Source: Methanoregula sp. UBA247
Lineage (GTDB): Archaea > Halobacteriota > Methanomicrobia > Methanomicrobiales > Methanospirillaceae
Length of the DNA: 50,476 nt
Direction: 5' to 3'
Assembly (NCBI GenBank): GCA_002495055.1
Contig: DADR01000029.1
Location: 772 to 51,247 of the forward strand
Each line of letters opens with the position of its first letter. Position 1 is the first letter of the stretch. The notes below the pieces were generated by a model. The model made no database searches. It saw only the letters and a program-made list of their open reading frames with translations, and was not told the origin of the DNA. The position numbers and the translations under genes were made by a program. Shown here piece after piece: positions 1-7,649 of the stretch.

Positions 1-24
1 TGAGTTCAAATCTCACCAACCCCA
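1..24 (+). tRNA. 3' end of a tRNA gene (cut by the window edge)
   Basis: The first bases form the end of a tRNA. A T-stem pairs across the loop TTCAAAT (TGAG at 1-4 with CTCA at 12-15). The 3' acceptor strand CAACCCC follows at 17-23, with discriminator A at 24. CCA does not appear to be encoded, because CAT follows. The anticodon lies outside the window, so the isotype cannot be given. Confidence 0.75.
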
Positions 25-232
25 CATTTTCTTAGTCTATCTTTCACCGGCATTATGTGGATCAGGACAATACGGATAAGGGTTCCGTTTATTGAAATGA
101 GAATCATATATTCTGTTATGCTGGCAGTCACGTTTGAACAGGTTGATCAATTGAGAAGACTTCCCTCGTAATCAAATTAACCTGTATACATCCCCGATCA
201 GCTATAAGCATCCAAAATGCCATCTCACTATC

Positions 233-1024
233 ATGAGTCATGAGCTGCATCTGGTAGATGCTTTCACCGGTACTCCATTCCGCGGAAACACTGCAGCGGT
301 CTGCATTATGGACGGGCCGGCCGATCCTGTCTGGATGCAGCAGGTTGCCGGGGAGATGAAGCATTCCGAAACCGCGTTCCTGCATCATGGTCAGGGTGGC
401 TGGAACATGCGGTGGTTTACCCCGGCACGCGAGGTGGACCTCTGCGGCCATGCTACGCTTGCTGCAGCATTCGCCCTGTGGACAGCTGGTCACGAGAAAC
501 CGGGATCAGCGATTGTTTTTGAGACGCGATCGGGAAAATTAACTGCAAAAAAGGATGAGGACTGGATAACCCTTGATTTTCCTGCCGAGCCGGTCACATC
601 CACAGCATTAGTTCCCGGACTAGACCAAGCACTGGGTGTCTCCCCAATCTTTGTGGGACGGAACCGGTTTGATATTCTTGTCGAGCTCCCATCAGCTGCA
701 GATCTCTGCACCCTTGAGCCTGATATGGCTGCACTTGCTGTATTTTCGACGAGGGGGATCATCGTAACCGCGGTTTCTGATCTCCCGAATATTGATTTTG
801 TCTCCCGGTTTTTCGCACCTGCTGTCGGAGTACCGGAAGATCCTGTCACCGGCTCAGCCCACTGCTGTCTCGGGCCATACTGGGGAGAAAAACTCAAAAA
901 ATCCGAGGTGGAGGGATTTCAATGTTCAGCCCGGGGCGGGACCGTGAGGGTCATCCTGCAGGGTGATCGGGTCGTCCTTGGGGGGCATGCCGTCCACATA
1001 TTGTCCGGTCAGCTGTTTGTCTGA
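233..1024 (+). CDS. PhzF-family isomerase/epimerase
   Basis: A 263-residue protein of the PhzF (diaminopimelate-epimerase-fold) family. Visible family marks are the acidic catalytic region SETAFL near residues 45-50, the motif LCGHATLAAAF near 70-80, and EDPVTGSAH near residues 202-210, which closes the active site. Characterised members isomerise small carboxylated substrates such as dihydrohydroxyanthranilate. The physiological substrate of archaeal members like this one is unknown, and no phenazine genes are nearby. It is a little shorter than the roughly 280-300 residues of many members but both half-domains are present. The ATG at 233 has no clear ribosome-binding site, so the message may be leaderless. 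It stands alone between the tRNA end and fae-hps. Confidence 0.85.
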   Translation: MSHELHLVDAFTGTPFRGNTAAVCIMDGPADPVWMQQVAGEMKHSETAFLHHGQGGWNMRWFTPAREVDLCGHATLAAAFALWTAGHEKPGSAIVFETRSGKLTAKKDEDWITLDFPAEPVTSTALVPGLDQALGVSPIFVGRNRFDILVELPSAADLCTLEPDMAALAVFSTRGIIVTAVSDLPNIDFVSRFFAPAVGVPEDPVTGSAHCCLGPYWGEKLKKSEVEGFQCSARGGTVRVILQGDRVVLGGHAVHILSGQLFV

Positions 1025-1170
1025 CCGGAATCATCTGACAGGTGCTGCATCCCTGCAGAGAGTCTATGGGGGAGCTCGGATGCGGGATGATTTGCCTGTG
1101 GAAAATACATCGCCGTCGAATATATGGCGAATTTTCGCAACCCGGATTTCGCTATCTGTGGATATTCGTT

Positions 1171-1184
1171 TGATAAATTTATCA
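1171..1184. promoter_or_regulatory. Palindromic promoter element of fae-hps
   Basis: TGATAAATTTATCA is a perfect 14-bp palindrome that contains an archaeal TATA-like core. Its centre is about 46 bases before the fae-hps ATG. This would place a transcript start near 1203 and leave a short leader that carries the GGAG site at about 1214. It could be only a TATA box or also an operator; the perfect symmetry favours some regulator binding, which is inference. Confidence 0.5.
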
Positions 1185-1223
1185 TAGCTGACAGACACAT
1201 AATTACAACGAACGGAGAGTTCC

Positions 1224-2405
1224 ATGTATCTTATCGGAGAAGCACTTATCGGCGATGGTGCAGAAGTTGCACACGTTGACCTTTTAATGGGGGACAAGGA
1301 AGGTCCCATCGGAACCGCATTCGCACATGCGGTATCCCAGTTGTCTGCCGGGCATACCCCGCTCCTTGCAGTAATCCGCCCTAACCTGCTCACGAAACCC
1401 GTGACCCTTGTTATTCCCAAGGTAACGTTAAAGACCATGACGCAGGTGAATGAAATGTTCGGCCCTGTCCAGGCAGCTGTCGCAAAAGCGGTTGCTGATT
1501 GTGTGGAAGAGGGTGTTTTTTCCTCTGTGGATATCGAAAATGTCGTCATTCTCGCATCTGCATTTGTTCATCCGGATGCGATGGACTATAACAAGATTTA
1601 CCGGTTCAACTATGGTGCAACCAAGCTTGCAATCCACCGGGCGCTGGAAAAGTTCCCTGATGCAAAGACCCTTACCTACGAAAAAGACCGTGCCGCCCAT
1701 GCAATCATGGGATTCAAGGTGACCCGTCTCTGGGATCCACCCTACCTCCAGGTGGCCCTTGACCTTGTCGATATGGCCAAGGTTGCATCCGTGTTAAAAG
1801 GACTTCCGGAGAATGATCACCTCATCATTGAGGCTGGTACACCGCTGATTAAAAAGTTCGGACTGGGTGTCATTTCCGAGATACGGAAGCTTCGCCCCAA
1901 TGCGTTCATCATTGCGGATATGAAGATCCTGGACACCGGAAACCTCGAAGCGCGAATGGCAGCGGATGCATCATCGGATGCTGTTGTCATATCGGGACTT
2001 GCACCAACATCGACCCTCGAAAAGGCCATTGCAGAAGCACGCAAGGTCGGTATTTATTCGGTGGTCGATATGCTCAATGTCCAGAACCCTGCAAAAGTTA
2101 TCGAAAAACTGAAAGTCAAACCGGACATTGTCGAACTTCACCGTGCCATTGACACGGAAGACACCGCACATGCATGGGGGGATATCGCAGCGATCAAGAA
2201 AGCGGCCGGCGGAAAACTCCTTGTCGCAACAGCGGGTGGTGTCCGGGTAAACGTAGTGAAGGACGCACTTAAGGCTGGTGCAGATATCCTCGTGGTCGGG
2301 CGTGCAATCACTGCAAGCAAGGATATAAAGCATGCAGCCGATGAGTTCCTCGATAAACTCGATAAGGAAGAGATCGACCAGTTCCGTGTTATGACTGACT
2401 TTTAA
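1224..2405 (+). CDS. fae-hps: Bifunctional formaldehyde-activating enzyme / 3-hexulose-6-phosphate synthase
   Basis: A 393-residue fusion. Residues 1 to about 160 are the Fae domain, which condenses formaldehyde with tetrahydromethanopterin. The catalytic-type His17 is visible in EVAHVDL. Residues about 165-393 are hexulose-6-phosphate synthase, an OMP-decarboxylase-like TIM barrel with the D-x-K motif at 232-234 (ADMKILDTG). In methanogens lacking the oxidative pentose phosphate pathway, the fusion is thought to make ribulose-5-phosphate from hexulose-6-phosphate while trapping the released formaldehyde on the C1 carrier. The start at 1224 is supported by GGAG seven to eight bases upstream. 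The gene is followed by a hairpin and T-run. A relic of a second copy lies at 4586-4689. The isomerase partner (Phi) is not in the window. Confidence 0.96.
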   Translation: MYLIGEALIGDGAEVAHVDLLMGDKEGPIGTAFAHAVSQLSAGHTPLLAVIRPNLLTKPVTLVIPKVTLKTMTQVNEMFGPVQAAVAKAVADCVEEGVFSSVDIENVVILASAFVHPDAMDYNKIYRFNYGATKLAIHRALEKFPDAKTLTYEKDRAAHAIMGFKVTRLWDPPYLQVALDLVDMAKVASVLKGLPENDHLIIEAGTPLIKKFGLGVISEIRKLRPNAFIIADMKILDTGNLEARMAADASSDAVVISGLAPTSTLEKAIAEARKVGIYSVVDMLNVQNPAKVIEKLKVKPDIVELHRAIDTEDTAHAWGDIAAIKKAAGGKLLVATAGGVRVNVVKDALKAGADILVVGRAITASKDIKHAADEFLDKLDKEEIDQFRVMTDF

Positions 2406-2415
2406 ATACGTCAGT

Positions 2416-2466
2416 ATGTTTTTGGGATTAAAACAAATCCCGAAAACTATACAGATTACTTTTTTT
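2416..2466 (+). terminator. Terminator of fae-hps
   Basis: An inverted repeat TTTTTGGGATT / AATCCCGAAAA with a six-base loop lies just after the fae-hps stop. A run of seven T at 2460-2466 follows. The oligo-T is the functional part of archaeal termination. Confidence 0.6.
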
Positions 2467-2792
2467 GGTGGTAAGTCGTATACATCTTCTATGCCCAGAT
2501 ATCAAGCACCCAACATGCAGGGCAAAAACGCAAAGAGTCTACAAAACGCAATCTTCTGCTTTTGAACCCTGCGGTTGGTTGTGCATTGATTGCGGACTGT
2601 TCAAAAAAAAGATAGTTAAGTAGCATTGTGCTTGTTCCCCAAGATCGTTTTCGCAGACAGAATGCGAATATGTGGGTACGAAAAGTTTGTTCCCTGGTCC
2701 GTTGGATCTGTAAACGGTTACAACAAACCTGAGCTAAAAACAATTCAATTATTCCTGGCAATTATCAGACTCAAATAAATTTTGAAATTCGC
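2467..2792. other. Intergenic stretch without a recognised gene
   Basis: No supported coding frame or RNA was found. A 90-codon minus-strand frame (2489-2761) has no ribosome-binding site and an unconvincing composition. The bases at 2478-2520 faintly resemble 186-226 (both contain GTATACATC followed by AAGCA-CCAA-ATGC), which may be an old dispersed repeat. Confidence 0.4.
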
Positions 2793-3113
2793 TTACGTCT
2801 TGTTTGCACACATTTCAGCAACAATTTTCTTCAATAGTTCCTGTATCTCCGTATCATTGAGCAGCAGGTCGCGAATTATTTCACGTTCATTTTGTATTCG
2901 TTCTTCTTTTCCCTCCTCAATAACGTCGAATTTTCCTTTATCAATCAATCCTTGTGTTGCAAGACGTGCACGCTGGAGGGACATGTTGCACGAATTGGCA
3001 AGCCGTTCTAAAAACCCGGCATAGAGTTCGACAGGTATCTGGTTAGGTTCTACATCAAGACGCATAAATTCACGAAACACCACGTTCTCATCAGGTGTTA
3101 AAGGTTCACTCAT
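2793..3113 (-). CDS. Hypothetical 106-residue helical protein
   Basis: Not recognised. It is a charged, predicted all-helical protein without membrane segments or cysteine motifs; its only two cysteines are isolated. The ATG at 3113 is preceded on the minus strand by GAGAGGT about six bases away, a credible ribosome-binding site, which argues that the frame is real. The middle (GLIDKGKFDVIEEGKEERIQ) is acidic/basic mixed helix and the C terminus ends CANKT. It stands alone, with 326 bases of unassigned DNA downstream. Function cannot be inferred. Confidence 0.6.
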   Translation of the reverse strand: MSEPLTPDENVVFREFMRLDVEPNQIPVELYAGFLERLANSCNMSLQRARLATQGLIDKGKFDVIEEGKEERIQNEREIIRDLLLNDTEIQELLKKIVAEMCANKT

Positions 3114-3537
3114 AATTATACCTCTCTCTTTTTTTCCCTAAAATAAATAATTATACTCGCGTTTTAATTATCAGGGATTATAACTGACTGCCCGGCATGT
3201 ATTATCTGCCGACAAAACGCGAAGATAAATCCATAAAGAGATGCGGAAGACCCGATGAAAGGGTGTTTGGGGTGATTTCTGTCCGGATCTTCCTTGATCT
3301 CTACCTCTTCGGATTAATGATAATAAAGTCTGGCGAGGCATCAATGCAATGCATAACGCCGATAATTATATTGAAAAAAATATTGTGGATACTGTAATCT
3401 ATTATCCCGATGACCATTCAGCTACCGACCGAGTAAAGGATAATTTCTTTGTTGGGGTGGATGCACCAAATACTCTGCCTTTATTGCCTTTACGCTCTGC
3501 GTACAGAACCTGAATATGAACACTTGTAAAAGAGGTG
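3114..3537. other. Intergenic stretch, possible degenerate coding remnant
   Basis: No convincing gene. A plus-strand frame from ATG 3349 to TGA 3513 (54 codons) has coding-like residues, for example VDTVIYYPDDH, and stays open 17 codons further upstream. It has no start signal and may be a gene remnant or chance. Confidence 0.3.
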
Positions 3538-3560
3538 TGGGCAGATATCTCGCCTGCCCA
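3538..3560 (-). terminator. Hairpin terminator of the 42-residue small gene
   Basis: The arms TGGGCAG (3538-3544) and CTGCCCA (3554-3560) pair perfectly around a nine-base loop. On the minus strand the hairpin begins 23 bases after the stop of the small gene at 3584-3712 and is followed by CTCTTTT. This supports the small frame being transcribed. Confidence 0.4.
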
Positions 3561-3583
3561 TGCTGTGGTTCAAATATGCAGAA

Positions 3584-3712
3584 TTAAATTGCCGATGCCT
3601 GGTCCGGAGCCTTATTCAGTGTGTGTGTTTCTTGACGATTCAGGCGATCAATTTCTGCGTATATCTCAAAGATCTCTAACCAGACGTTGTGTATCTCATC
3701 GTAGTTTGACAT
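3584..3712 (-). CDS. Small hypothetical protein, 42 residues
   Basis: A short frame that begins MSNYDEIHNVWLEIFEIYAE and ends DQASAI. The first 25 residues form a good amphipathic helix (I, V, L, I, I, I spacing), followed by a polar tail. No strong ribosome-binding site is visible before the ATG. A perfect hairpin with T-rich flank lies directly after its stop. It is not recognised as a family. Being real rests on the protein-like composition and the terminator, so it remains uncertain. Confidence 0.35.
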   Translation of the reverse strand: MSNYDEIHNVWLEIFEIYAEIDRLNRQETHTLNKAPDQASAI

Positions 3713-3827
3713 GATTGAAAATCAGTCTATACTATTATAGATTTTTGCGACTCATAACTGATATGCAAAAGAGCAATGCAAAGGCTACAAAAGGGAGAAT
3801 ACGTACCACCTCTGCCTGATCTACTAA

Positions 3828-4163
3828 CTAAACATTTTTGGGTTTCCTCCCGCGCTTCTTCATCTGAGGCTTGCCGGCTTTATTATCATCAGTTTCTCTC
3901 GCTTGATCAAAGTCTGCGGCTGCCGGACTCCACTTCATGAAAATTTCATCTTGCAGCATCTTTTTTAAAACGATCTGGAAACAGTCGTCAAGGATTCCAA
4001 GATCCATCTCCATCGCCATCATTACAAAATCCCGTTTCCGTTGGCGGATACGTTCGATGGTTCGCTCACCTATTGCCTTGCCGCAATAATTGCAGTATTC
4101 TCCATCAGGTAGGTTCATTTTCTTGCATTGCGGGCAACGGAATGTCCGATTTGCCGGGTTCAT
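3828..4163 (-). CDS. Zinc-ribbon protein, resembles the C-terminal tail of archaeal integrases
   Basis: A 111-residue protein. Residues 9-28 hold a CPQC ... CNYCG zinc ribbon (two CxxC pairs), then a basic and amphipathic helical stretch (IERIRQRKRDF), an acidic segment, and a very basic end (KKRGRKPK, AT-hook-like). Many archaeal tyrosine recombinases end in a zinc ribbon plus helix of this kind, so it may be a detached integrase tail; that comparison is from memory of the family and is inference. The frame stays open about 24 codons upstream of the ATG, which would fit a truncated longer gene. No strong ribosome-binding site is seen. A DNA-binding role is plausible from the basic tail. Confidence 0.55.
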   Translation of the reverse strand: MNPANRTFRCPQCKKMNLPDGEYCNYCGKAIGERTIERIRQRKRDFVMMAMEMDLGILDDCFQIVLKKMLQDEIFMKWSPAAADFDQARETDDNKAGKPQMKKRGRKPKNV

Positions 4164-5105
4164 AACATACTCAACCCGTTTCCGGTAATCTGTGTCGTAA
4201 ATACAACCACCCCATTCTGATCTTCAACGTTTATCAAAATATGAGCATTTACATGCAAAATAACGGCTTACTGTCAATCCCTCAACCACACGCCGGAATC
4301 TACTTTCGGATCTACTGATTCCACCACGCACTTGCATTATATACCTACCGGTGGTTTATTATAATCAGCAACGACGAGATTCCATAGATCTGAAAATAGC
4401 ATTGGATTATCACAGTCACTGAGAGCTATTCATATCATCCCAAGTTGTCAGGCCGTGAAGAGAGTATCCCTCGCGCCACTATTCTGTCATTTCAGGTTTC
4501 CTTTGGAGAAACCGGTTGTTCATGGGTTGCCATTACTGCGCTATTATCATATCAGGTTCGCCAAAAAATACCGGACTGCTGCGATTGCGTTCATCATTGC
4601 GGATATGAAGATCCTGGACACCGGAAACCTCGAAGCACGAATGGCAGCGGATGCATCTGCGGATGCAGTCATCGTATCAGGTCTTGCCCCGATTTTTTAC
4701 CGTCAAAAAACCCTGTGAGAATTCTAGTAAACCCGGAGCCTGCTATGAGCCCGGTTGTACCTCTTTTCCCCCACCCCCCGAATTTCAGAGGTCATAATTT
4801 GGAAAAATGCGGAACCGGGCCTGAATTATTCATCGATTTCCGACGTGAACGGATGAGATCGTATTTAGCGGAGTTACAACAATCGAAAGCAGGATGGGGT
4901 GTGGTTTGGGAGGTGGCAGGCACCGGACGGGGGATATTCCAGCCTCCTCCCCGGGAGGCGTCAGGAATAAAGAGGAATTCTCCAGAGCAGTTTTTTTGTT
5001 CCTTGAAACTATTCTCTTGATCTTTGTCCTAACATTCACTTGCTACCACATCATTCGGTGAGTATAAACCCCTAAAACCCCATAAAATCCCCCGTTTGCC
5101 AATCC
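4164..5105. other. Long gene-poor stretch
   Basis: No intact gene is supported here. Frames up to 191 codons exist (4445-5020), but they run in a phase different from the fae-hps relic, have cysteine- and proline-rich improbable composition, and lack ribosome-binding sites. The only identifiable item is the relic at 4586-4689. Confidence 0.5.
4586..4689 (+). pseudogene. Relic of a second fae-hps gene (Hps domain fragment)
   Basis: These 104 bases align without gaps to 1901-2004 of the intact fae-hps. The first 70 bases differ at one site; the last 34 differ at nine, nearly all silent or conservative. The encoded segment matches AFIIADMKILDTGNLEARMA and ends SGLAP, as in the intact gene. Flanks on both sides show no homology to Fae or Hps, so this is a fragment and not a gene. 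The silent divergence at one end suggests that the source was a paralogue or a related genome rather than a fresh copy of the gene at 1224. Confidence 0.85.
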
Positions 5106-5344
5106 GGGCATTTTTAGAAAACCCTGCAAAATGCCCCGATCCCATTCGAACATTATTCAAGCCTGAAATCGCAAAAAGACCCCAATCCGAGTTTTTTAAA
5201 ACAGGAGTTCTAAACCCTGAAAAAAATTACCAAATCAAACTCTGGTGCGGGTACAGAATAATTGCCCGCAAAACCGCATTAAGGTGCATTGGAAGGCATT
5301 TTAATCGCCTCAAAATGAGGTTATTTTAACAAATTGGGCATTTT
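5106..5344. repeat. Cluster of GGGCATTTT direct and inverted repeats
   Basis: GGGCATTTT occurs at 5106-5114 and 5336-5344, GGCATTTT at 5295-5302, and the inverse AAAATGCCC at 5128-5136, forming a perfect 9-bp hairpin with 5106-5114. A second perfect inverted repeat, CCTCA-AAA-TGAGG, lies at 5308-5320 followed by TTATTTT. The area sits downstream of guaB (minus strand) and could include terminators. I see no gene in 5106-5446. Confidence 0.5.
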
Positions 5345-5446
5345 ATGAGATTTTTAGAATGAGATCCCCAAGATCATATGGTAATCCGGGGTGAGATTTT
5401 TGTCTGGCTCAATAATCTTAGTCCCAACTTTAAAATAGGTAAAAAA

Positions 5447-6916
5447 TTATTCAAACAGCCGGTAGTTCGGCGCCTCATCGGTGATCAGGATATTATGCGG
5501 GTGGCTCTCGGTCATACCGGCATTGGTGATGCGGACGAACTGTGCGTTCTTCTGCATCTCGGGAATCGTCCGTGAGCCGGTGTATCCCATCGCTGATTTA
5601 AGCCCGCCCACCAGCTGGTAGATCACTTCGGCTACATGGCCGACATAGGGCGTGACACCCTCCACACCCTCGGGCACGAACTTGGTGCTGCCGATATCCT
5701 TTTTCTGGAAGTACCGGTCGCTCGACTGCCCGGTGCTCATGACACCGAGTGATCCCATGCCCCGGTATTGCTTGTAGCGCCGTCCTTTGATGGTGATGAC
5801 TTTGCCCGGCGCTTCATCAGTCCCGGCAAACATGCTGCCCAGCATCACGGTGTCGGCTCCGGCTGCTATCGCTTTGGCTACATCACCGCTGTAGCGGACG
5901 CCTCCGTCAGCGATGATGGGGATCTGGGCGTCATGTGCAATGTCGGCGACGTGTGCAATCGCGGTGATCTGGGGGACTCCGGTACCTGCGACAATCCTTG
6001 TGGTACAGATGGAGCCCGGCCCGATACCAACTTTTATCCCGTCGATGCCTGTCTTGACCAGTGCCTCTGCGGCTTCCCGGGTGGCGATGTTGCCGGCGAT
6101 AATCTCGGCCTTCATGCTGCCCTTGATATCCTGGACGGCCGCGACCACTTTCATATTATGGCCGTGTGCGCAATCGACTACCAGTGCATCTACGTTGTTT
6201 TGATCAAGCAGTTCAGCACGGGCAAAATCAAACGGGCCTACTGCTGCTGCCACGCGTAGGTTGCCTTTCGCATCCCGGCTCGCAAGCGGGTACTGGCGTT
6301 TCTCCAAAATATCCTGCATCGTGATAATGCCGAGCAGTTTGCCTTTGGCATTCACGACCGGGAGGCGCTCGATCTTATTGGTGTACATGATCTCGAGCGC
6401 TTTTTCAGCGGAAATATCTTCATCAGCAACAATCGGTTTCCGGGTCATAATCGAAGTGATCTTCTCATCACCACGCTTGGAGACAATCGCCCGCACATCG
6501 CGCCGGCTGACAATACCAATAATCTTCCCCTTATCGACAACGGGGACTCCCCCGATGCTGTACTGCTGCATGAGGTGCTCGGCATCCGACACCGTGGCGG
6601 TATCTTCCACGAACAGCACGTCCCGCTCGATGAGCTCTTCAGCCTGTTTGACAAAAATGACTTCCTGCAGCTCATGCTCGGCCGTCATGTTCCGGTGGAT
6701 TACACCGATACCACCTTCACGGGCGAGGGCTATTGCCATCGGTGCTTCCGTGACGGTGTCCATTGCCGAGGACACGAGGGGGATGTTCAGGCCGATTTTC
6801 TTGGTAAATTTCGAGCGCGTGTCGGCTTCAGCCGGTTCAAGCCATGATGCCCGGGGCTGGAGCAGCACATCATCGAAGGTTAACGAGAGGGGTACATCCA
6901 GTTTTTCACTGTACAT
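5447..6916 (-). CDS. guaB: IMP dehydrogenase
   Basis: A 489-residue enzyme that oxidises IMP to XMP with NAD, the first committed step to GMP. The N terminus (SLTFDDVLLQPR) and the TIM barrel flank a tandem CBS (Bateman) domain at roughly residues 94-205, which binds adenine nucleotides in this family. The catalytic loop GIGPGSICTTR is visible with Cys304, and the flap contains YRGMGSLGVM. Length is normal for the full-length type. The ATG at 6916 follows AAGGTGA, which itself contains the TGA stop of mfnB, so translation is probably coupled to the upstream gene. The product ends YRLFE, followed by a T-rich stretch. Confidence 0.97.
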   Translation of the reverse strand: MYSEKLDVPLSLTFDDVLLQPRASWLEPAEADTRSKFTKKIGLNIPLVSSAMDTVTEAPMAIALAREGGIGVIHRNMTAEHELQEVIFVKQAEELIERDVLFVEDTATVSDAEHLMQQYSIGGVPVVDKGKIIGIVSRRDVRAIVSKRGDEKITSIMTRKPIVADEDISAEKALEIMYTNKIERLPVVNAKGKLLGIITMQDILEKRQYPLASRDAKGNLRVAAAVGPFDFARAELLDQNNVDALVVDCAHGHNMKVVAAVQDIKGSMKAEIIAGNIATREAAEALVKTGIDGIKVGIGPGSICTTRIVAGTGVPQITAIAHVADIAHDAQIPIIADGGVRYSGDVAKAIAAGADTVMLGSMFAGTDEAPGKVITIKGRRYKQYRGMGSLGVMSTGQSSDRYFQKKDIGSTKFVPEGVEGVTPYVGHVAEVIYQLVGGLKSAMGYTGSRTIPEMQKNAQFVRITNAGMTESHPHNILITDEAPNYRLFE

Positions 6917-6919
6917 AAG

Positions 6920-7606
6920 TCACCTTATCATTGCGAGTGCGGTCTGTATGAGGTCTTCACGGACAGTTGCATTGCGGTCTCCGCCACAGACCATCCCCCG
7001 CACACCGATTATATCCGGGTTGATCCGCCTGAGTGCATCAATATCTTCAAACGTCAGCGCACCGGCAAGAGCCGTCCGGAGACCAAGGTCTTTGTTTGTT
7101 TCTGTAAAGGAACGGAGTGCGTCCTCATCCATAAAAACAAACGTGCTCTGGCGATCTTTTATGCCGGTATCGACCATCGCAACATCAGCCCCGCAGGCAG
7201 CGGCGATGGGTGCCATTTCAAACGGTGATATGGAATGCATGCGCTGGTAATCCGAGTAAGCAGCAATCACGACATATTTTTCCGGGAATTCATCTTTCAC
7301 GGCCCTGACTACAGCAGAAATTACATCGCGCGTCTTTTCGTGCCCGCTGAACGCAAGTCCGATCTTCACGTAATCAGCTCCGGCACAGGCTGCCCCGTAG
7401 GCGGCAAGTGAAGCTCCCCCCGGTTTATAGTCAAAATCACCGATTGCCGCACTCAGCGGTTTTGCTGAAAGCGTCTTGATCTCACGGATGACCCAGGGAA
7501 AGTTGGCGCCAAGAGAGCCCTCTGAAGGTTTTTTAACATCGATAATATCAGCAGCAACAGACCTTTTTGCTTCGTCGATGGTGCTGGGGCTGACCAACAA
7601 TTGCAT
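6920..7606 (-). CDS. mfnB: (5-formylfuran-3-yl)methyl phosphate synthase (methanofuran biosynthesis)
   Basis: A 228-residue TIM-barrel enzyme that joins two glyceraldehyde-3-phosphate units into the furan precursor of methanofuran, the C1 carrier of methanogenesis. The family signature DVKKPSEGSLGANFPW is at residues 23-38; Lys25 corresponds to the Schiff-base lysine described for the Methanocaldococcus enzyme (Lys27). The C terminus carries GVRGMVCGGDR, typical of the family. It is the first gene of a two-gene unit with guaB (3-base gap). Only 43 bases separate its start from the divergent HisA-like gene, so the two promoters must overlap and both messages are probably leaderless or nearly so. 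Confidence 0.95.
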   Translation of the reverse strand: MQLLVSPSTIDEAKRSVAADIIDVKKPSEGSLGANFPWVIREIKTLSAKPLSAAIGDFDYKPGGASLAAYGAACAGADYVKIGLAFSGHEKTRDVISAVVRAVKDEFPEKYVVIAAYSDYQRMHSISPFEMAPIAAACGADVAMVDTGIKDRQSTFVFMDEDALRSFTETNKDLGLRTALAGALTFEDIDALRRINPDIIGVRGMVCGGDRNATVREDLIQTALAMIR

Positions 7607-7649
7607 AAAGTTTAATGATCTTTTATCCTAATAGTGATTGCGTTCGCCT

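Noticed and set aside
1..24. A tRNA-end duplication (att site) marking an integrated element
   Set aside because: I looked for the tRNA tail sequence elsewhere in the window on both strands and found no second copy.
2489..2761. A 90-codon minus-strand frame
   Set aside because: No ribosome-binding site and unlikely composition. A faint likeness of its end to 186-226 suggests a decayed repeat rather than a gene.
3349..3513. A 54-codon plus-strand frame with VDTVIYYPDDH
   Set aside because: Composition is suggestive and the frame stays open upstream, but there is no ribosome-binding site, no family recognised, and the length is within chance. Kept only as a possible gene remnant.
4445..5020. 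A 191-codon plus-strand frame in the gene-poor area
   Set aside because: It runs through the fae-hps relic in another phase, has no ribosome-binding site, and its composition (many Cys, Pro, Arg) is not protein-like.
6261..7250. A 329-codon plus-strand frame
   Set aside because: It is antisense to guaB and mfnB and its serine/arginine-rich content is a mirror of their codon use.
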